A stretch of DNA of 64,000 nucleotides. Origin: Halomonas rhizosphaerae. Lineage in GTDB: Bacteria; Pseudomonadota; Gammaproteobacteria; Pseudomonadales; Halomonadaceae. The stretch spans positions 62,001 through 126,000 of the forward strand of contig NZ_JASCQP010000045.1 in NCBI RefSeq assembly GCF_030010555.1. The letters are read 5' to 3'. Within the stretch, counting starts at the first letter, position 1. Each line of letters opens with the position of its first letter. The notes under the pieces are model-generated. The model was given only the letters and a program-made list of their open reading frames with translations. It was not told the DNA's origin and searched no databases. A program made the position numbers and the translations under genes. Shown here in pieces: positions 57,616 to 64,000 of this stretch.

Positions 57616-58017
57616 CTACTCCCCGGCGTGGAACTGAATCGCCACCGAATTGATGCAGTAGCGCAGCCCGGTGGTCTCCTGGGGGCCATCGGGGAAGACA
57701 TGGCCGAGGTGGGCGTCGCAGCGCGCGCAGGTCACCTCGGTGCGCTGCATGCCGTGGCTGGTGTCGGTCTGCTCCGCCACGCAGCTCGGCGTGAAGGGAC
57801 GGTCGAAGCTGGGCCAGCCGCAGCCGGCGTCGAACTTGTGCTCGTTCTCGAACAGCGGGGCGTTGCAGCAGACACAGTGGTAGATGCCGTGCTCGTCACT
57901 CACGTGGTAATGGCCGCTGAAGGGCGGCTCGGTGCCTTTCTCGCGGGTGACGCGGTACTGCTCGGGCGTCAGCTGCTGCTGCCATTCGGCATCGCTCTTC
58001 TGGATCTTGCTGCGCAT
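57616..58017 (-). CDS. msrB: Peptide-methionine (R)-S-oxide reductase
   Basis: This 133-residue cytoplasmic enzyme reduces the R-epimer of methionine sulfoxide and complements MsrA encoded at 11 kb. It binds structural zinc through Cys48/Cys51 (HCVCC) and Cys97/Cys100 (CARC). The catalytic cysteine is Cys121 in [27 protein letters not shown] and [10 protein letters not shown] are standard blocks. There is no signal peptide, whereas MsrA here is exported, so the two act in different compartments. An AAGGAG site precedes the ATG. It has its own terminator. Confidence 0.96.
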   Translation of the reverse strand: MRSKIQKSDAEWQQQLTPEQYRVTREKGTEPPFSGHYHVSDEHGIYHCVCCNAPLFENEHKFDAGCGWPSFDRPFTPSCVAEQTDTSHGMQRTEVTCARCDAHLGHVFPDGPQETTGLRYCINSVAIQFHAGE

Positions 58018-58150
58018 GGCCTCTACTCCTTGTCATGGCGCCGGGTGCGGGCCCAGCGCGTATCACTTCCATTCTGACATCAACATGGGTGGGTGTTTCC
58101 AGTCACCGGGCAGTATCGGTCACGGGATATCAACGCCTGGCGAGACCCGC

Positions 58151-58179
58151 TTGACAGCTTCCCGGGTGCTGGGTAATAT
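58151..58179 (+). promoter_or_regulatory. Strong sigma70 promoter of the tRNA array
   Basis: A consensus TTGACA is followed after exactly 17 bases by TAATAT, with a GC-rich stretch (TCGCCGC) at the expected start region, as in stringently controlled stable-RNA promoters. It lies 30 bases before the first tRNA-Glu. Confidence 0.88.
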
Positions 58180-58209
58180 TCGCCGCACCTCGACGAGGCG
58201 AGACATTGC

Positions 58210-58285
58210 GTCCCATTCGTCTAGTGGTCCAGGACACCGCCCTTTCACGGCGGTAACAGGGGTTCGAACCCCCTATGGGACGCCA
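58210..58285 (+). tRNA. tRNA-Glu (anticodon UUC), copy 1
   Basis: This is a 76-base cloverleaf including an encoded CCA. The acceptor stem is GTCCCAT/ATGGGAC, the anticodon stem CCGCC/GGCGG encloses CTTTCAC (anticodon TTC), and the T arm is AGGGGTTCGAACCCCCT. It is nearly identical to E. coli tRNA-Glu. Its wobble U is a substrate of MnmA, also encoded in this window. Confidence 0.98.
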
Positions 58286-58308
58286 CTCGACTCATCAGGT
58301 GCCGGAGT

Positions 58309-58383
58309 GCGGGAATAGCTCAGTGGTAGAGCATCGCCTTGCCAAGGCGAGGGTCGCGAGTTCGAATCTCGTTTCCCGCTCCA
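58309..58383 (+). tRNA. tRNA-Gly (anticodon GCC), copy 1
   Basis: This is a 75-base cloverleaf with CCA encoded. The acceptor is GCGGGAA/TTCCCGC, the anticodon loop TTGCCAA gives GCC, and the T arm is CGAGTTCGAATCTCG. It lies 23 bases after tRNA-Glu copy 1 and is surely in the same transcript. Confidence 0.98.
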
Positions 58384-58419
58384 TCTTCCTACGGGAAGCT
58401 GGGTTCGGAGGTCAGGTAA

Positions 58420-58487
58420 GCGAGGGTCGCGAGCTGGTGCGCCAGTCCGACTGATGGCAGCCCCATCGAATCTCGTTTCCCGCTCCA
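58420..58487 (+). pseudogene. tRNA-Gly-derived remnant, copy 1
   Basis: GCGAGGGTCGCGAG, identical to the tRNA-Gly segment from the anticodon stem into the T arm, is followed by 32 unrelated bases containing CTGG-TGCG-CCAG. Then comes an exact copy of the last 22 bases of tRNA-Gly, including CCA (58466-58487). There is no 5' half, so no cloverleaf can form. Confidence 0.85.
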
Positions 58488-58505
58488 AGCTGTAATAGCT
58501 TATGC

Positions 58506-58581
58506 GTCCCATTCGTCTAGTGGTCCAGGACACCGCCCTTTCACGGCGGTAACAGGGGTTCGAACCCCCTATGGGACGCCA
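58506..58581 (+). tRNA. tRNA-Glu (anticodon UUC), copy 2
   Basis: This is identical in sequence to copy 1 of tRNA-Glu, 76 bases with CCA. It opens the second tandem unit of the array. Confidence 0.98.
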
Positions 58582-58607
58582 CTTCCGGTATTGGCAGTGC
58601 GAGACCT

Positions 58608-58682
58608 GCGGGAATAGCTCAGTGGTAGAGCATCGCCTTGCCAAGGCGAGGGTCGCGAGTTCGAATCTCGTTTCCCGCTCCA
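58608..58682 (+). tRNA. tRNA-Gly (anticodon GCC), copy 2
   Basis: This is identical in sequence to copy 1 of tRNA-Gly, 75 bases with CCA, 26 bases after tRNA-Glu copy 2. Confidence 0.98.
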
Positions 58683-58718
58683 TCTTCCTACGGGAAGCTG
58701 GGTACAGAGGTCAGGTGA

Positions 58719-58771
58719 GCGAGGGTCACGAGCTGGAATGCCAGCCCAGTCGAATCTCGTTTCCCGCTCCA
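58719..58771 (+). pseudogene. tRNA-Gly-derived remnant, copy 2
   Basis: GCGAGGGTCACGAG (one change from tRNA-Gly) is followed by a shorter insert with GCTGG-AAT-GCCAGC. Then comes the same exact 22-base tRNA-Gly 3' end with CCA (58750-58771). The spacer before it is also nearly the same as that before remnant 1. Confidence 0.85.
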
Positions 58772-58789
58772 AGCTTGAACAGCTTATGC

Positions 58790-58865
58790 GTCCCATTCGT
58801 CTAGTGGCCTAGGACACCGCCCTTTCACGGCGGTAACAGGGGTTCGAACCCCCTATGGGACGCCA
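58790..58865 (+). tRNA. tRNA-Glu (anticodon UUC), copy 3
   Basis: This is 76 bases with CCA. It differs from copies 1 and 2 only in the D loop (GTGGCCTAGG instead of GTGGTCCAGG), which keeps a normal cloverleaf. Confidence 0.98.
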
Positions 58866-58891
58866 CTTCGCTCGCATGTCGCTCCTTCCAG

Positions 58892-58966
58892 GCGGGAATA
58901 GCTCAGTGGTAGAGCATCGCCTTGCCAAGGCGAGGGTCGCGAGTTCGAATCTCGTTTCCCGCTCCA
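58892..58966 (+). tRNA. tRNA-Gly (anticodon GCC), copy 3
   Basis: This is identical to the other two tRNA-Gly copies, 75 bases with CCA. No remnant follows this last copy, so the array ends here. No clear terminator hairpin with a T-run was found downstream. Confidence 0.98.
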
Positions 58967-59063
58967 TTCGATGTGTCAGGCGCGTTCCCTCCAGCCCTTG
59001 CCTGGACCTTTCGTACTTCGCTCCGTCCCGGATCTACCGCTACATCTCCTCCGGGTAGGCGGA

Positions 59064-59630
59064 TCAGTATGCCCAGACCACGGCCATCAGCACGCCCCAC
59101 GCCAGCACGCCGGACGCCATGATGGTATAGGTCGCCGACTGGGCCACCATGTCGTCATCCCCTCGCCGACACAGTCCCTGCAGGCCGTGGTAGATCAGGC
59201 TGCACGAGATGGCCAGTGCCACCAGCACGGCCAGGGCGTTGAGCAGCAGGCTGGGGACGAACAGCACCAGCGAGGCGCTCCATAGCGGCAGCGGGGCCAT
59301 GGCGGCCAGCAGGTAGGCATCGTGGTAGTCGATCGACAGTTCCTCCTGGGCGTTGACCACGGCGTGGATCAGCCAGCCCATGATGAAGAAGGTCAGCAGT
59401 TCGGCCAGGAAGAGGATGGTGGTGATGAAGCGCCAGGGGCGTTCGGCGAAGCCGGTGACGAAATCGTCACCGTAGTGGGTGCCGGCGTAGTAGAGCATCA
59501 GCGGGGGGAGCAGCGACATCGGCAGGACCACCAGCCAGGCCAGGGCCGGGATCGGGATCCGTCGCTGCTGGAGCTCCTTCCAGCCCTCAGTGCGCGAGAA
59601 GGGCAGGCGGAAGAGGGTCATGGCGTTCAT
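59064..59630 (-). CDS. YIP1 family membrane protein
   Basis: This 188-residue protein has five hydrophobic segments, from about residue 28 (ALAWLVVLPMSLLPPLMLYYA) to the end (IMASGVLAWGVLMAVVWAY). It belongs to the Yip1/DUF1282 family. Family blocks are the N-terminal FSRTEGWKELQQRRI, which contacts the membrane interface, the LTFFIMGWLIHAVV helix and the short DYHDAYLLAAMAPLPLW segment. Bacterial members have no settled function. It diverges from a MarR regulator gene across an AT-rich gap with a palindrome, and is probably repressed by it. A GAGGTG site precedes the ATG. Confidence 0.82.
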   Translation of the reverse strand: MNAMTLFRLPFSRTEGWKELQQRRIPIPALAWLVVLPMSLLPPLMLYYAGTHYGDDFVTGFAERPWRFITTILFLAELLTFFIMGWLIHAVVNAQEELSIDYHDAYLLAAMAPLPLWSASLVLFVPSLLLNALAVLVALAISCSLIYHGLQGLCRRGDDDMVAQSATYTIMASGVLAWGVLMAVVWAY

Positions 59631-59661
59631 GGGGCACCTCGTGGTCAGGCTCGCTGTTTTG

Positions 59662-59676
59662 TATCATGTTATGATA
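59662..59676. promoter_or_regulatory. Probable MarR operator
   Basis: TATCAT-GTT-ATGATA is a perfect palindrome in the AT-rich gap between the YIP1 and MarR genes, 32 bases from the YIP1 start and 41 bases from the marR start. Size and symmetry suit a MarR dimer. It overlaps the only AT-rich region, where promoters for both genes should lie. Confidence 0.55.
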
Positions 59677-59716
59677 TTAATTAGTCGTCGTGTTCCCTTC
59701 TGTCAAGGAAACCCTC

Positions 59717-60148
59717 ATGTCCCGGCCCACCGAGCCATGCCCCGACTCCCTGACCAAGCAGGATTTCGAGCGCCTGTCACACTTCCGTTACCGGCTGCGC
59801 TGCTTCCTGCGCCAGAGCGAGGACATCTGTCGTGACCACGGGCTCACCCCCCTCCAGTACCAGCTGCTGCTGCACCTGAAGGGCTTCACGGGGCGCGAGT
59901 GGGCAAGCGTAGGAGAGCTGGCCGAGCGGCTGCAGGCCAAGCACCATGGCACCGTGGCGCTGGTCGGGCGCTGCGAGGAGGCTGGCCTGGTAGAGCGTCG
60001 TCCCGGACGGGCGGATCGTCGCCGTATGGAGGTGCACCTGCTTGCCAGGGGCGCCGACCTGGCCGAGCGCATCGCGGCCCTGCATCAGCCCGAGCTTCGC
60101 CACCTGCAGGAGGAGTTCTCCCTGCCGGGCTGGGAGGGCGAACCTTGA
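59717..60148 (+). CDS. MarR family transcriptional regulator
   Basis: This 143-residue winged-helix repressor has the helix-turn-helix region covering about residues 45-90: LTPLQYQLLLHLKGF, WASVGELAERLQAKHHGTVALVGRCEEAGLVERRPGRADRRRMEVHL. The RADRRRMEVHL wing is the family signature. The ATG at 59717 has AAGGAAA eight bases ahead. The gene is 70 bases upstream of an ABC exporter operon and divergent from a YIP1 gene, so it may control both through the palindrome at 59662-59676. The inducing ligand is unknown. Confidence 0.9.
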   Translation: MSRPTEPCPDSLTKQDFERLSHFRYRLRCFLRQSEDICRDHGLTPLQYQLLLHLKGFTGREWASVGELAERLQAKHHGTVALVGRCEEAGLVERRPGRADRRRMEVHLLARGADLAERIAALHQPELRHLQEEFSLPGWEGEP

Positions 60149-60218
60149 AGTTTCCCGGGTCATCCCCATTTCACGGGGTTCTCGCGACGACTTCCATTTT
60201 TCTCTGACGGGATCGCAC

Positions 60219-61181
60219 ATGGCCGAACCGGCACTGTCCATCCGTGGCTTGACCAAGGTCTACGGCAATGGCTTCCAGGCCCTGAAGGGCATCGACCTCG
60301 ACGTCGCCGAGGGCGACTTCTATGCCCTGCTGGGGCCCAACGGCGCAGGCAAGTCGACCACCCTGGGCGTGGTCTGCTCACTGGTGCAGAAGACGGCGGG
60401 CCACGTCTCGATCTTCGGCATCGATATCGACCGGGACTTCGCCCGTGCCAAGTACCATCTCGGCGTGGTACCCCAGGAATTCAACTTCAACCAGTTCGAG
60501 AAGGTCATCGACATCGTGCTGGCCCAGGCCGGCTACTACGGCATGTCGCGTCGCGAGGCACTGCCCCGGGCCAAGGAGCTGCTGCGCGATCTGGGCCTGT
60601 GGGACAAGCGCAACGGCAGCGCGCGGATGCTCTCCGGTGGCATGAAGCGTCGGCTGATGATCGCCCGAGCCTTGATGCACCGTCCCCGGCTGCTGATCCT
60701 CGACGAGCCCACCGCCGGTGTGGACATCGAGCTGCGCCGCAGCATGTGGGCGTACATGCGCCGCATCAATCGCGACGAGGGCACCACCATCATCCTCACC
60801 ACCCACTACCTGGAGGAGGCCGAGAGCCTGTGCCGCAACGTGGGGATCATCAACCACGGCGAGATCATCCGGAACACGAGTGTGCGTGAGCTGCTCGCCG
60901 AGCTCGATACCGAAACCTTCCTGCTGGATCTGGCGCACCCGATCGAGGCCGCGCCCGAGGTGGCGGGCTTCGAGGTGAGCCGGGTCGATACTGCCCAGCT
61001 GGCCGTGGTGGTGCACCGCGGCCAGCGCCTCAACGATGTCTTCGAGGCGCTCAGCGCCCAGGGGCTGCAGGTGATGTCGATGCGCAATCGCGCCAACCGG
61101 CTCGAGGAGATGTTCGTCTCCATGGTGGAGCAGGGCAACAGCGACAAGGCGGCGGCCGAAGCGGCGGGGGCACGCGCATGA
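60219..61181 (+). CDS. ABC transporter ATP-binding protein (YadG-like)
   Basis: This 320-residue ATPase belongs to an ABC-2 exporter. It has Walker A LLGPNGAGKSTTLG, Q-loop VPQEFNFNQFE, signature LSGGMKRRLMIARAL, Walker B LLILDEPTAGVD and the H-loop TTHYLEEAE. A C-terminal extension of about 90 residues follows. It resembles E. coli YadG, whose substrate is unknown. The start at 60219 has only a weak site (GGGAT); the frame extends upstream into marR but without initiation signals. The permease gene overlaps its stop by four bases (ATGA). Confidence 0.93.
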   Translation: MAEPALSIRGLTKVYGNGFQALKGIDLDVAEGDFYALLGPNGAGKSTTLGVVCSLVQKTAGHVSIFGIDIDRDFARAKYHLGVVPQEFNFNQFEKVIDIVLAQAGYYGMSRREALPRAKELLRDLGLWDKRNGSARMLSGGMKRRLMIARALMHRPRLLILDEPTAGVDIELRRSMWAYMRRINRDEGTTIILTTHYLEEAESLCRNVGIINHGEIIRNTSVRELLAELDTETFLLDLAHPIEAAPEVAGFEVSRVDTAQLAVVVHRGQRLNDVFEALSAQGLQVMSMRNRANRLEEMFVSMVEQGNSDKAAAEAAGARA

Positions 61182-61951
61182 ACCCGACCCAGATCGCCAT
61201 CGCCCTCTGGACCCTGGTGCACAAGGAGGTCAAGCGCTTCACGCGGATCTGGCCGCAGACCCTGCTGCCGCCGTCGATCACCATGACGATGTACTTCATC
61301 ATCTTCGGCAACCTGATCGGCTCGCGGATCGGCGAGATGGATGGCTACAGCTACATGGACTTCATCGTCCCGGGGCTGATCATGATGGCGGTGATCACCA
61401 ACAGCTACTCCAACGTGGCATCATCCTTCTTCTCCAACAAGTTCCAGCGTTCCATCGAGGAGATGATGGTCTCGCCGATGCCCAACTGGGTGATCCTCAC
61501 CGGCTTCGTGCTGGGCGGCATGGCCCGCGGCCTCGGCGTGGGACTGATCGTCACCGTGGTGTCGCTGTTCTTCACCCGGATCGAGGTGGCGCACCCGCTG
61601 CTGACGGTGTTCGTGGTGGTGCTCACCGCGGCGCTGTTCGCCATCGGCGGCTTCATCAACGCCCTGCTGGGCAAGAAGTTCGACGACATCTCCATCGTGC
61701 CGACCTTCGTGCTCACGCCGCTGACCTATCTCGGCGGGGTCTTCTACTCCATCTCGCTGCTGCCGGCCTTCTGGCAGGGCGTGTCGATGCTCAACCCCAT
61801 CCTCTACATGGTCAACGTCTTCCGCTACGGCTTCCTCGGCGTCTCCGATATACCTGTGGGCTGGGCGCTGGCCGCCATCCTGGCCTTCATCAGCGTGCTC
61901 TTCGGAGTGGCCCTGTGGATGCTGAATCGCGGCAAGGGCATCAGGAGCTGA
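61178..61951 (+). CDS. ABC-2 type transporter permease (YadH-like)
   Basis: This 257-residue permease has six hydrophobic helices and the ABC-2 motif GGVFYSISLLPAFWQGVSMLNPILYMVNVFRYGFLG near the C-terminus. The N-terminal ALWTLVHKEVKRFTRIWPQTLLPPSITMTMYFIIFGNLIG precedes the first helix. It pairs with the preceding ATPase to form an exporter similar to YadGH of E. coli; drug, polysaccharide or lipid export are possible. It ends one base before the queF start, so queF is in the same transcript. Confidence 0.93.
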   Translation: MNPTQIAIALWTLVHKEVKRFTRIWPQTLLPPSITMTMYFIIFGNLIGSRIGEMDGYSYMDFIVPGLIMMAVITNSYSNVASSFFSNKFQRSIEEMMVSPMPNWVILTGFVLGGMARGLGVGLIVTVVSLFFTRIEVAHPLLTVFVVVLTAALFAIGGFINALLGKKFDDISIVPTFVLTPLTYLGGVFYSISLLPAFWQGVSMLNPILYMVNVFRYGFLGVSDIPVGWALAAILAFISVLFGVALWMLNRGKGIRS

Positions 61952-61952
61952 C

Positions 61953-62792
61953 ATGGCGCATTACCGACCCGATACCCTCGAGCACGCCCCGCTGGGGCGC
62001 GAGGCCGCCTACCCGGAGCACTACGATGCCGGGCTGCTCTATTCCATCACCCGGACGGCCAACCGGACGCCGCTAGGCATCGAAGAGGGCGCCTTGCCCT
62101 TCGTCGGCGAGGACGAGTGGCACGCCTTCGAGGTCTCCTGGCTCAACGCCCGCGGCAAGCCGCGGGTCGCCGTGGCGCGCTTTCGCCTGCCGGCGGATTC
62201 GCCGAACCTGATCGAGTCGAAGTCCTGGAAGCTCTATCTCAACGGCTTCAACCAGACCCGCTTCGAGAGTCGCCAGTCGGTGATCGATACCCTGGTGAGT
62301 GACCTCTCACGCGCCGCCGGGGCCGCGGTGTCCGTCGAGCTGTTCGACGTCGATGATGAGGTGCTCTCGCCGCGCCGCCTGCCCGGCGAGTGCCTGGACG
62401 ACCTGGACATCGAGGTCACGGACTACACGCCCAGTGTCGAGCACCTGCGAGTGAGCGATGAGGAAGTCGTCGAGGAAGCGCTTCACTCTCACCTGCTCAA
62501 GTCCAACTGCCCGGTCACCGGCCAGCCCGACTGGGGCAGCGTGCTGATCCGCTATCGGGGCCCGCGGATCGACCGAGAGGGTCTGCTTCGCTATCTGATC
62601 GGCTACCGCCAGCACCAGGACTTCCACGAGCACTGTGTGGAGCACATCTTCATGGACCTGATGGCCCGGGCCCGCCCGGAACGCCTGCTGGTGCTGGCGC
62701 GCTACGTGCGTCGCGGCGGGCTGGACATCAGCCCCTGGCGTGCCACCCCCGGTGAACGCCCGCCCGAGCCGCTGCGGCTGGCGCGCCAGTAG
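61953..62792 (+). CDS. queF: 7-cyano-7-deazaguanine reductase (NADPH) QueF
   Basis: This 279-residue enzyme reduces preQ0 to preQ1 in queuosine synthesis for tRNA wobble positions. It is the long (YqcD) type, with tandem T-fold domains in one chain. Visible are the substrate motif ESKSWKLYLNGFNQTRF (Glu90), the nucleophile Cys186 in LLKSNCPVTGQPDWG with Asp193, and YRQHQDFHEHCVEHIF. The ATG lies directly after the permease stop with AGGAG in its coding end, so translation is coupled. The pairing with an exporter is probably only positional. A repeat element follows. Confidence 0.96.
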   Translation: MAHYRPDTLEHAPLGREAAYPEHYDAGLLYSITRTANRTPLGIEEGALPFVGEDEWHAFEVSWLNARGKPRVAVARFRLPADSPNLIESKSWKLYLNGFNQTRFESRQSVIDTLVSDLSRAAGAAVSVELFDVDDEVLSPRRLPGECLDDLDIEVTDYTPSVEHLRVSDEEVVEEALHSHLLKSNCPVTGQPDWGSVLIRYRGPRIDREGLLRYLIGYRQHQDFHEHCVEHIFMDLMARARPERLLVLARYVRRGGLDISPWRATPGERPPEPLRLARQ

Positions 62793-62803
62793 CCGCTTGG
62801 GTA

Positions 62804-62944
62804 GGCTTGGTCTGAAAAGTCGGCGAGCGAAGGTCAGACAAGGCAAAAATTGGCGAAAAGACGGAGTTTACGCGGTGTAAATGAGTACTTTGAGCCGATT
62901 TTTAACGCTGTATGGCCGAGCGCAGGCAGTTTTCGGACTGAGCC
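62804..62944. mobile_element. MITE-like inverted-repeat element, 141 bp
   Basis: The ends GGCTTGGTCTGAAAA (62804-62818) and TTTTCGGACTGAGCC (62930-62944) are imperfect inverted repeats, 12 of 15 positions matching. Further in, CAAAAATTGGC pairs with GCCGATTTTTA, and TTTAC-GCGG-TGTAAA sits near the centre, so most of the element can fold on itself. It codes for nothing convincing and is more AT-rich than its surroundings. It resembles short repeats I have seen in other marine gammaproteobacteria. It ends 34 bases before the nitroreductase ATG. Confidence 0.75.
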
Positions 62945-62978
62945 TCGAGTGCCGATAGAACCTGAACAGGAGAACAAC

Positions 62979-63539
62979 ATGGATGCGATGACGCTGCTGC
63001 ACGAACGCAGCTCCATGGGCAAGCTGATGGGGCCGCCGCCGAGCCCCGAGCAGCTGGAGGCGATCTACCGGGCGGCCCTGCGGGCCCCGGATCACAAGGA
63101 GCTGCGCCCCTGGCGCTTCATCGAGTTCTCCGGCGAGGGCCTCTCGCGGCTCGGCGAGCTGTTCGCCGAGGCGGAGTTCCGCGAGGATCCCCACGTGGGT
63201 GACGCGGCCCTCGATGCCGCGCGCAAGAAGCCGCGGCGTGCGCCGATGATCATCGCGGTGATCGCCAAGGTTACGCCCGACATCCCCAAGGTACCGAGGA
63301 TCGAGCAGGTGATCTCGGCCGGCTGCGCGGCCCACGGCATCCTGCTCGCCGCCCATGCCCAGGGACTCGGCGCCATGTGGCGCAGCGGCAAATACGCCTT
63401 CGATCCTACGGTGCGCAAGGGCCTGGGGCTTGGCGAGGAGGACGAGGTGGTGGCCTTCATCTATCTCGGGACGCCGGGCGGGCGCCACAGGCCGATCCCC
63501 GAGCACGACATCGAGGCCTTCGTGGAGCGCTGGGACTGA
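62979..63539 (+). CDS. Nitroreductase family protein (YdjA-like)
   Basis: This 186-residue FMN-dependent oxidoreductase of the small YdjA branch has LLHERSSMGKLMGPPPSPEQLEAIYRAALRAPDHKELRPWRFI, in which S-RAPDH-K-L-PW-F positions bind FMN phosphate. Mid-protein are EQVISAGCAAHGILLAAHAQGLGAMWRSG and the end VVAFIYLGTPG. The electron acceptor in the cell is unknown. The ATG at 62979 has AGGAGA six bases ahead. The frame runs on upstream through the repeat element, but those codons are not part of the family. It must be read from queF or from a promoter inside the repeat. Confidence 0.92.
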   Translation: MDAMTLLHERSSMGKLMGPPPSPEQLEAIYRAALRAPDHKELRPWRFIEFSGEGLSRLGELFAEAEFREDPHVGDAALDAARKKPRRAPMIIAVIAKVTPDIPKVPRIEQVISAGCAAHGILLAAHAQGLGAMWRSGKYAFDPTVRKGLGLGEEDEVVAFIYLGTPGGRHRPIPEHDIEAFVERWD

Positions 63540-63541
63540 GC

Positions 63542-64000
63542 ATGCGACAGATCGGCGTTCCCCACCCCCGCCTGCCGTTGCCCGTTGCCGGCGGCGAGGA
63601 CGACATGGCCGACTTCCTCGCCTGGCTGGGCGAGGCGATCCCCATGGTCCCCGCGCTGGGCATCCGCCAGATGACGCGTGACGGCGACTGCCTGGCCTGG
63701 TCGCTATCGCTCACGCCCAGCCTGAACGACAAGGGTACCGGTTTCGGCGGGTCGCTCGCCGCCCAGACGACCCTGCTGGGCTGGTGCTGGACCACCCTCT
63801 GGCTGCGCCGTCACGGGCTTGCACGTGACGTGGTGGTGGCCGAGGCCAGCCAGCGCTTCCTGGCCCCGGTAACCGGCGACTATCGCCTCACCTGCGAGCC
63901 CGAAGCCGTCGATGGGCCCTCGGCCCTTGCCGAACGGCTGGAGCTGCGCGGCAAGGGTCGCATTGCCCTGGTCCAGCGTCTCTGGTGCGGCGAGACACTG
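63542..64000 (+). CDS. YiiD_C-type thioesterase-like protein, N-terminal part
   Basis: The first 153 residues of a gene continue past the right edge. I translated it directly. It has the YiiD_C (hot-dog fold, putative thioesterase) hallmark: SLSLTPSLNDKGTGFGGSLAAQTTLLGWCWTTLWLR broken into its N-DKGT-FGGSL-A and LGW parts. Then come DVVVAEASQRFLAPVTGDYRLTCEP and a RLELRGKGRIAL strand. It begins two bases after the nitroreductase stop and is surely co-transcribed. In E. coli YiiD (FabY) the domain is joined to an acetyltransferase and initiates fatty-acid synthesis; here it seems to be alone at its N-terminus. Confidence 0.85.
   Translation, partial: MRQIGVPHPRLPLPVAGGEDDMADFLAWLGEAIPMVPALGIRQMTRDGDCLAWSLSLTPSLNDKGTGFGGSLAAQTTLLGWCWTTLWLRRHGLARDVVVAEASQRFLAPVTGDYRLTCEPEAVDGPSALAERLELRGKGRIALVQRLWCGETL

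Noticed and set aside
58420..58771. tRNA-Gly 3' fragments as phage attachment sites
   Set aside because: Exact tRNA 3' ends often mark integration scars, but there is no integrase or foreign DNA between the copies, and intervals hold only tRNA genes. Array duplication explains them better.

Overview
The window is GC-rich, gene-dense chromosomal DNA from a gammaproteobacterium, most probably Halomonas or a close relative in the Halomonadaceae (inferred from protein character and gene order; no rRNA is present to confirm it). It carries about 57 protein genes and six tRNA genes. There is no prophage, transposase, CRISPR array or plasmid gene. Codon use looks even throughout, so this is core genome with a few accessory pockets.

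Layout. 1-5.3 kb: the start of a sodium:solute symporter (minus), three small or uncharacterised genes, and the gabD-gabT GABA catabolism operon (minus). 5.4-16.3 kb: an accessory pocket with an 824-residue protein carrying two DUF1266-like halves, an NlpC/P60 lipoprotein, a LysR regulator divergent from an MFS exporter, a periplasmic MsrA, a TVP38-flavoprotein fusion followed by a CDP-alcohol phosphatidyltransferase, SlyD, and a SlyB-type lipoprotein. 16.5-26.9 kb: a long minus-strand run of isocitrate lyase, a GNAT enzyme, roxA, purB, hflD, mnmA, nudJ, rluE and a monomeric isocitrate dehydrogenase; a second, unrelated isocitrate dehydrogenase diverges from the latter. 28.4-38.9 kb: clpS-clpA, then infA, bpt and aat (minus), then ftsK-lolA (plus) and rarA (minus). 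This order, rluE to rarA, resembles Pseudomonas. 39-54.2 kb: a hemerythrin-like protein, murI, trmA, the giant NAD-glutamate dehydrogenase, mgtE, pyrD, rmf, rlmKL and pdxB. 54.2-58 kb: htpX, alaA, a YlqF GTPase and msrB (minus). 58.2-59 kb: three tandem Glu-Gly tRNA pairs with tRNA-Gly-derived remnants between them. 59-64 kb: a YIP1 membrane protein divergent from a MarR regulator, an ABC-2 exporter, queF, a nitroreductase and the start of a YiiD_C thioesterase-like gene.

How the genes fit together. Aat and Bpt add N-degron residues, ClpS recognises them and ClpAP degrades the substrate, all within 5 kb. Isocitrate lyase and two isocitrate dehydrogenases form the TCA/glyoxylate branch point, fed by glutamate dehydrogenase and the GABA shunt. 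RoxA, RlmKL, TrmA, MnmA, RluE, QueF, IF-1, Rmf and YlqF make an unusually dense set of ribosome and tRNA functions. MsrA, MsrB and HtpX deal with envelope and protein damage.

The least ordinary items are non-coding: a 141-bp MITE-like inverted-repeat element between queF and the nitroreductase gene, a compound octamer repeat that fills two separate gene ends, and the tRNA-derived remnants in the tRNA array. I found no clearly new multi-gene system.
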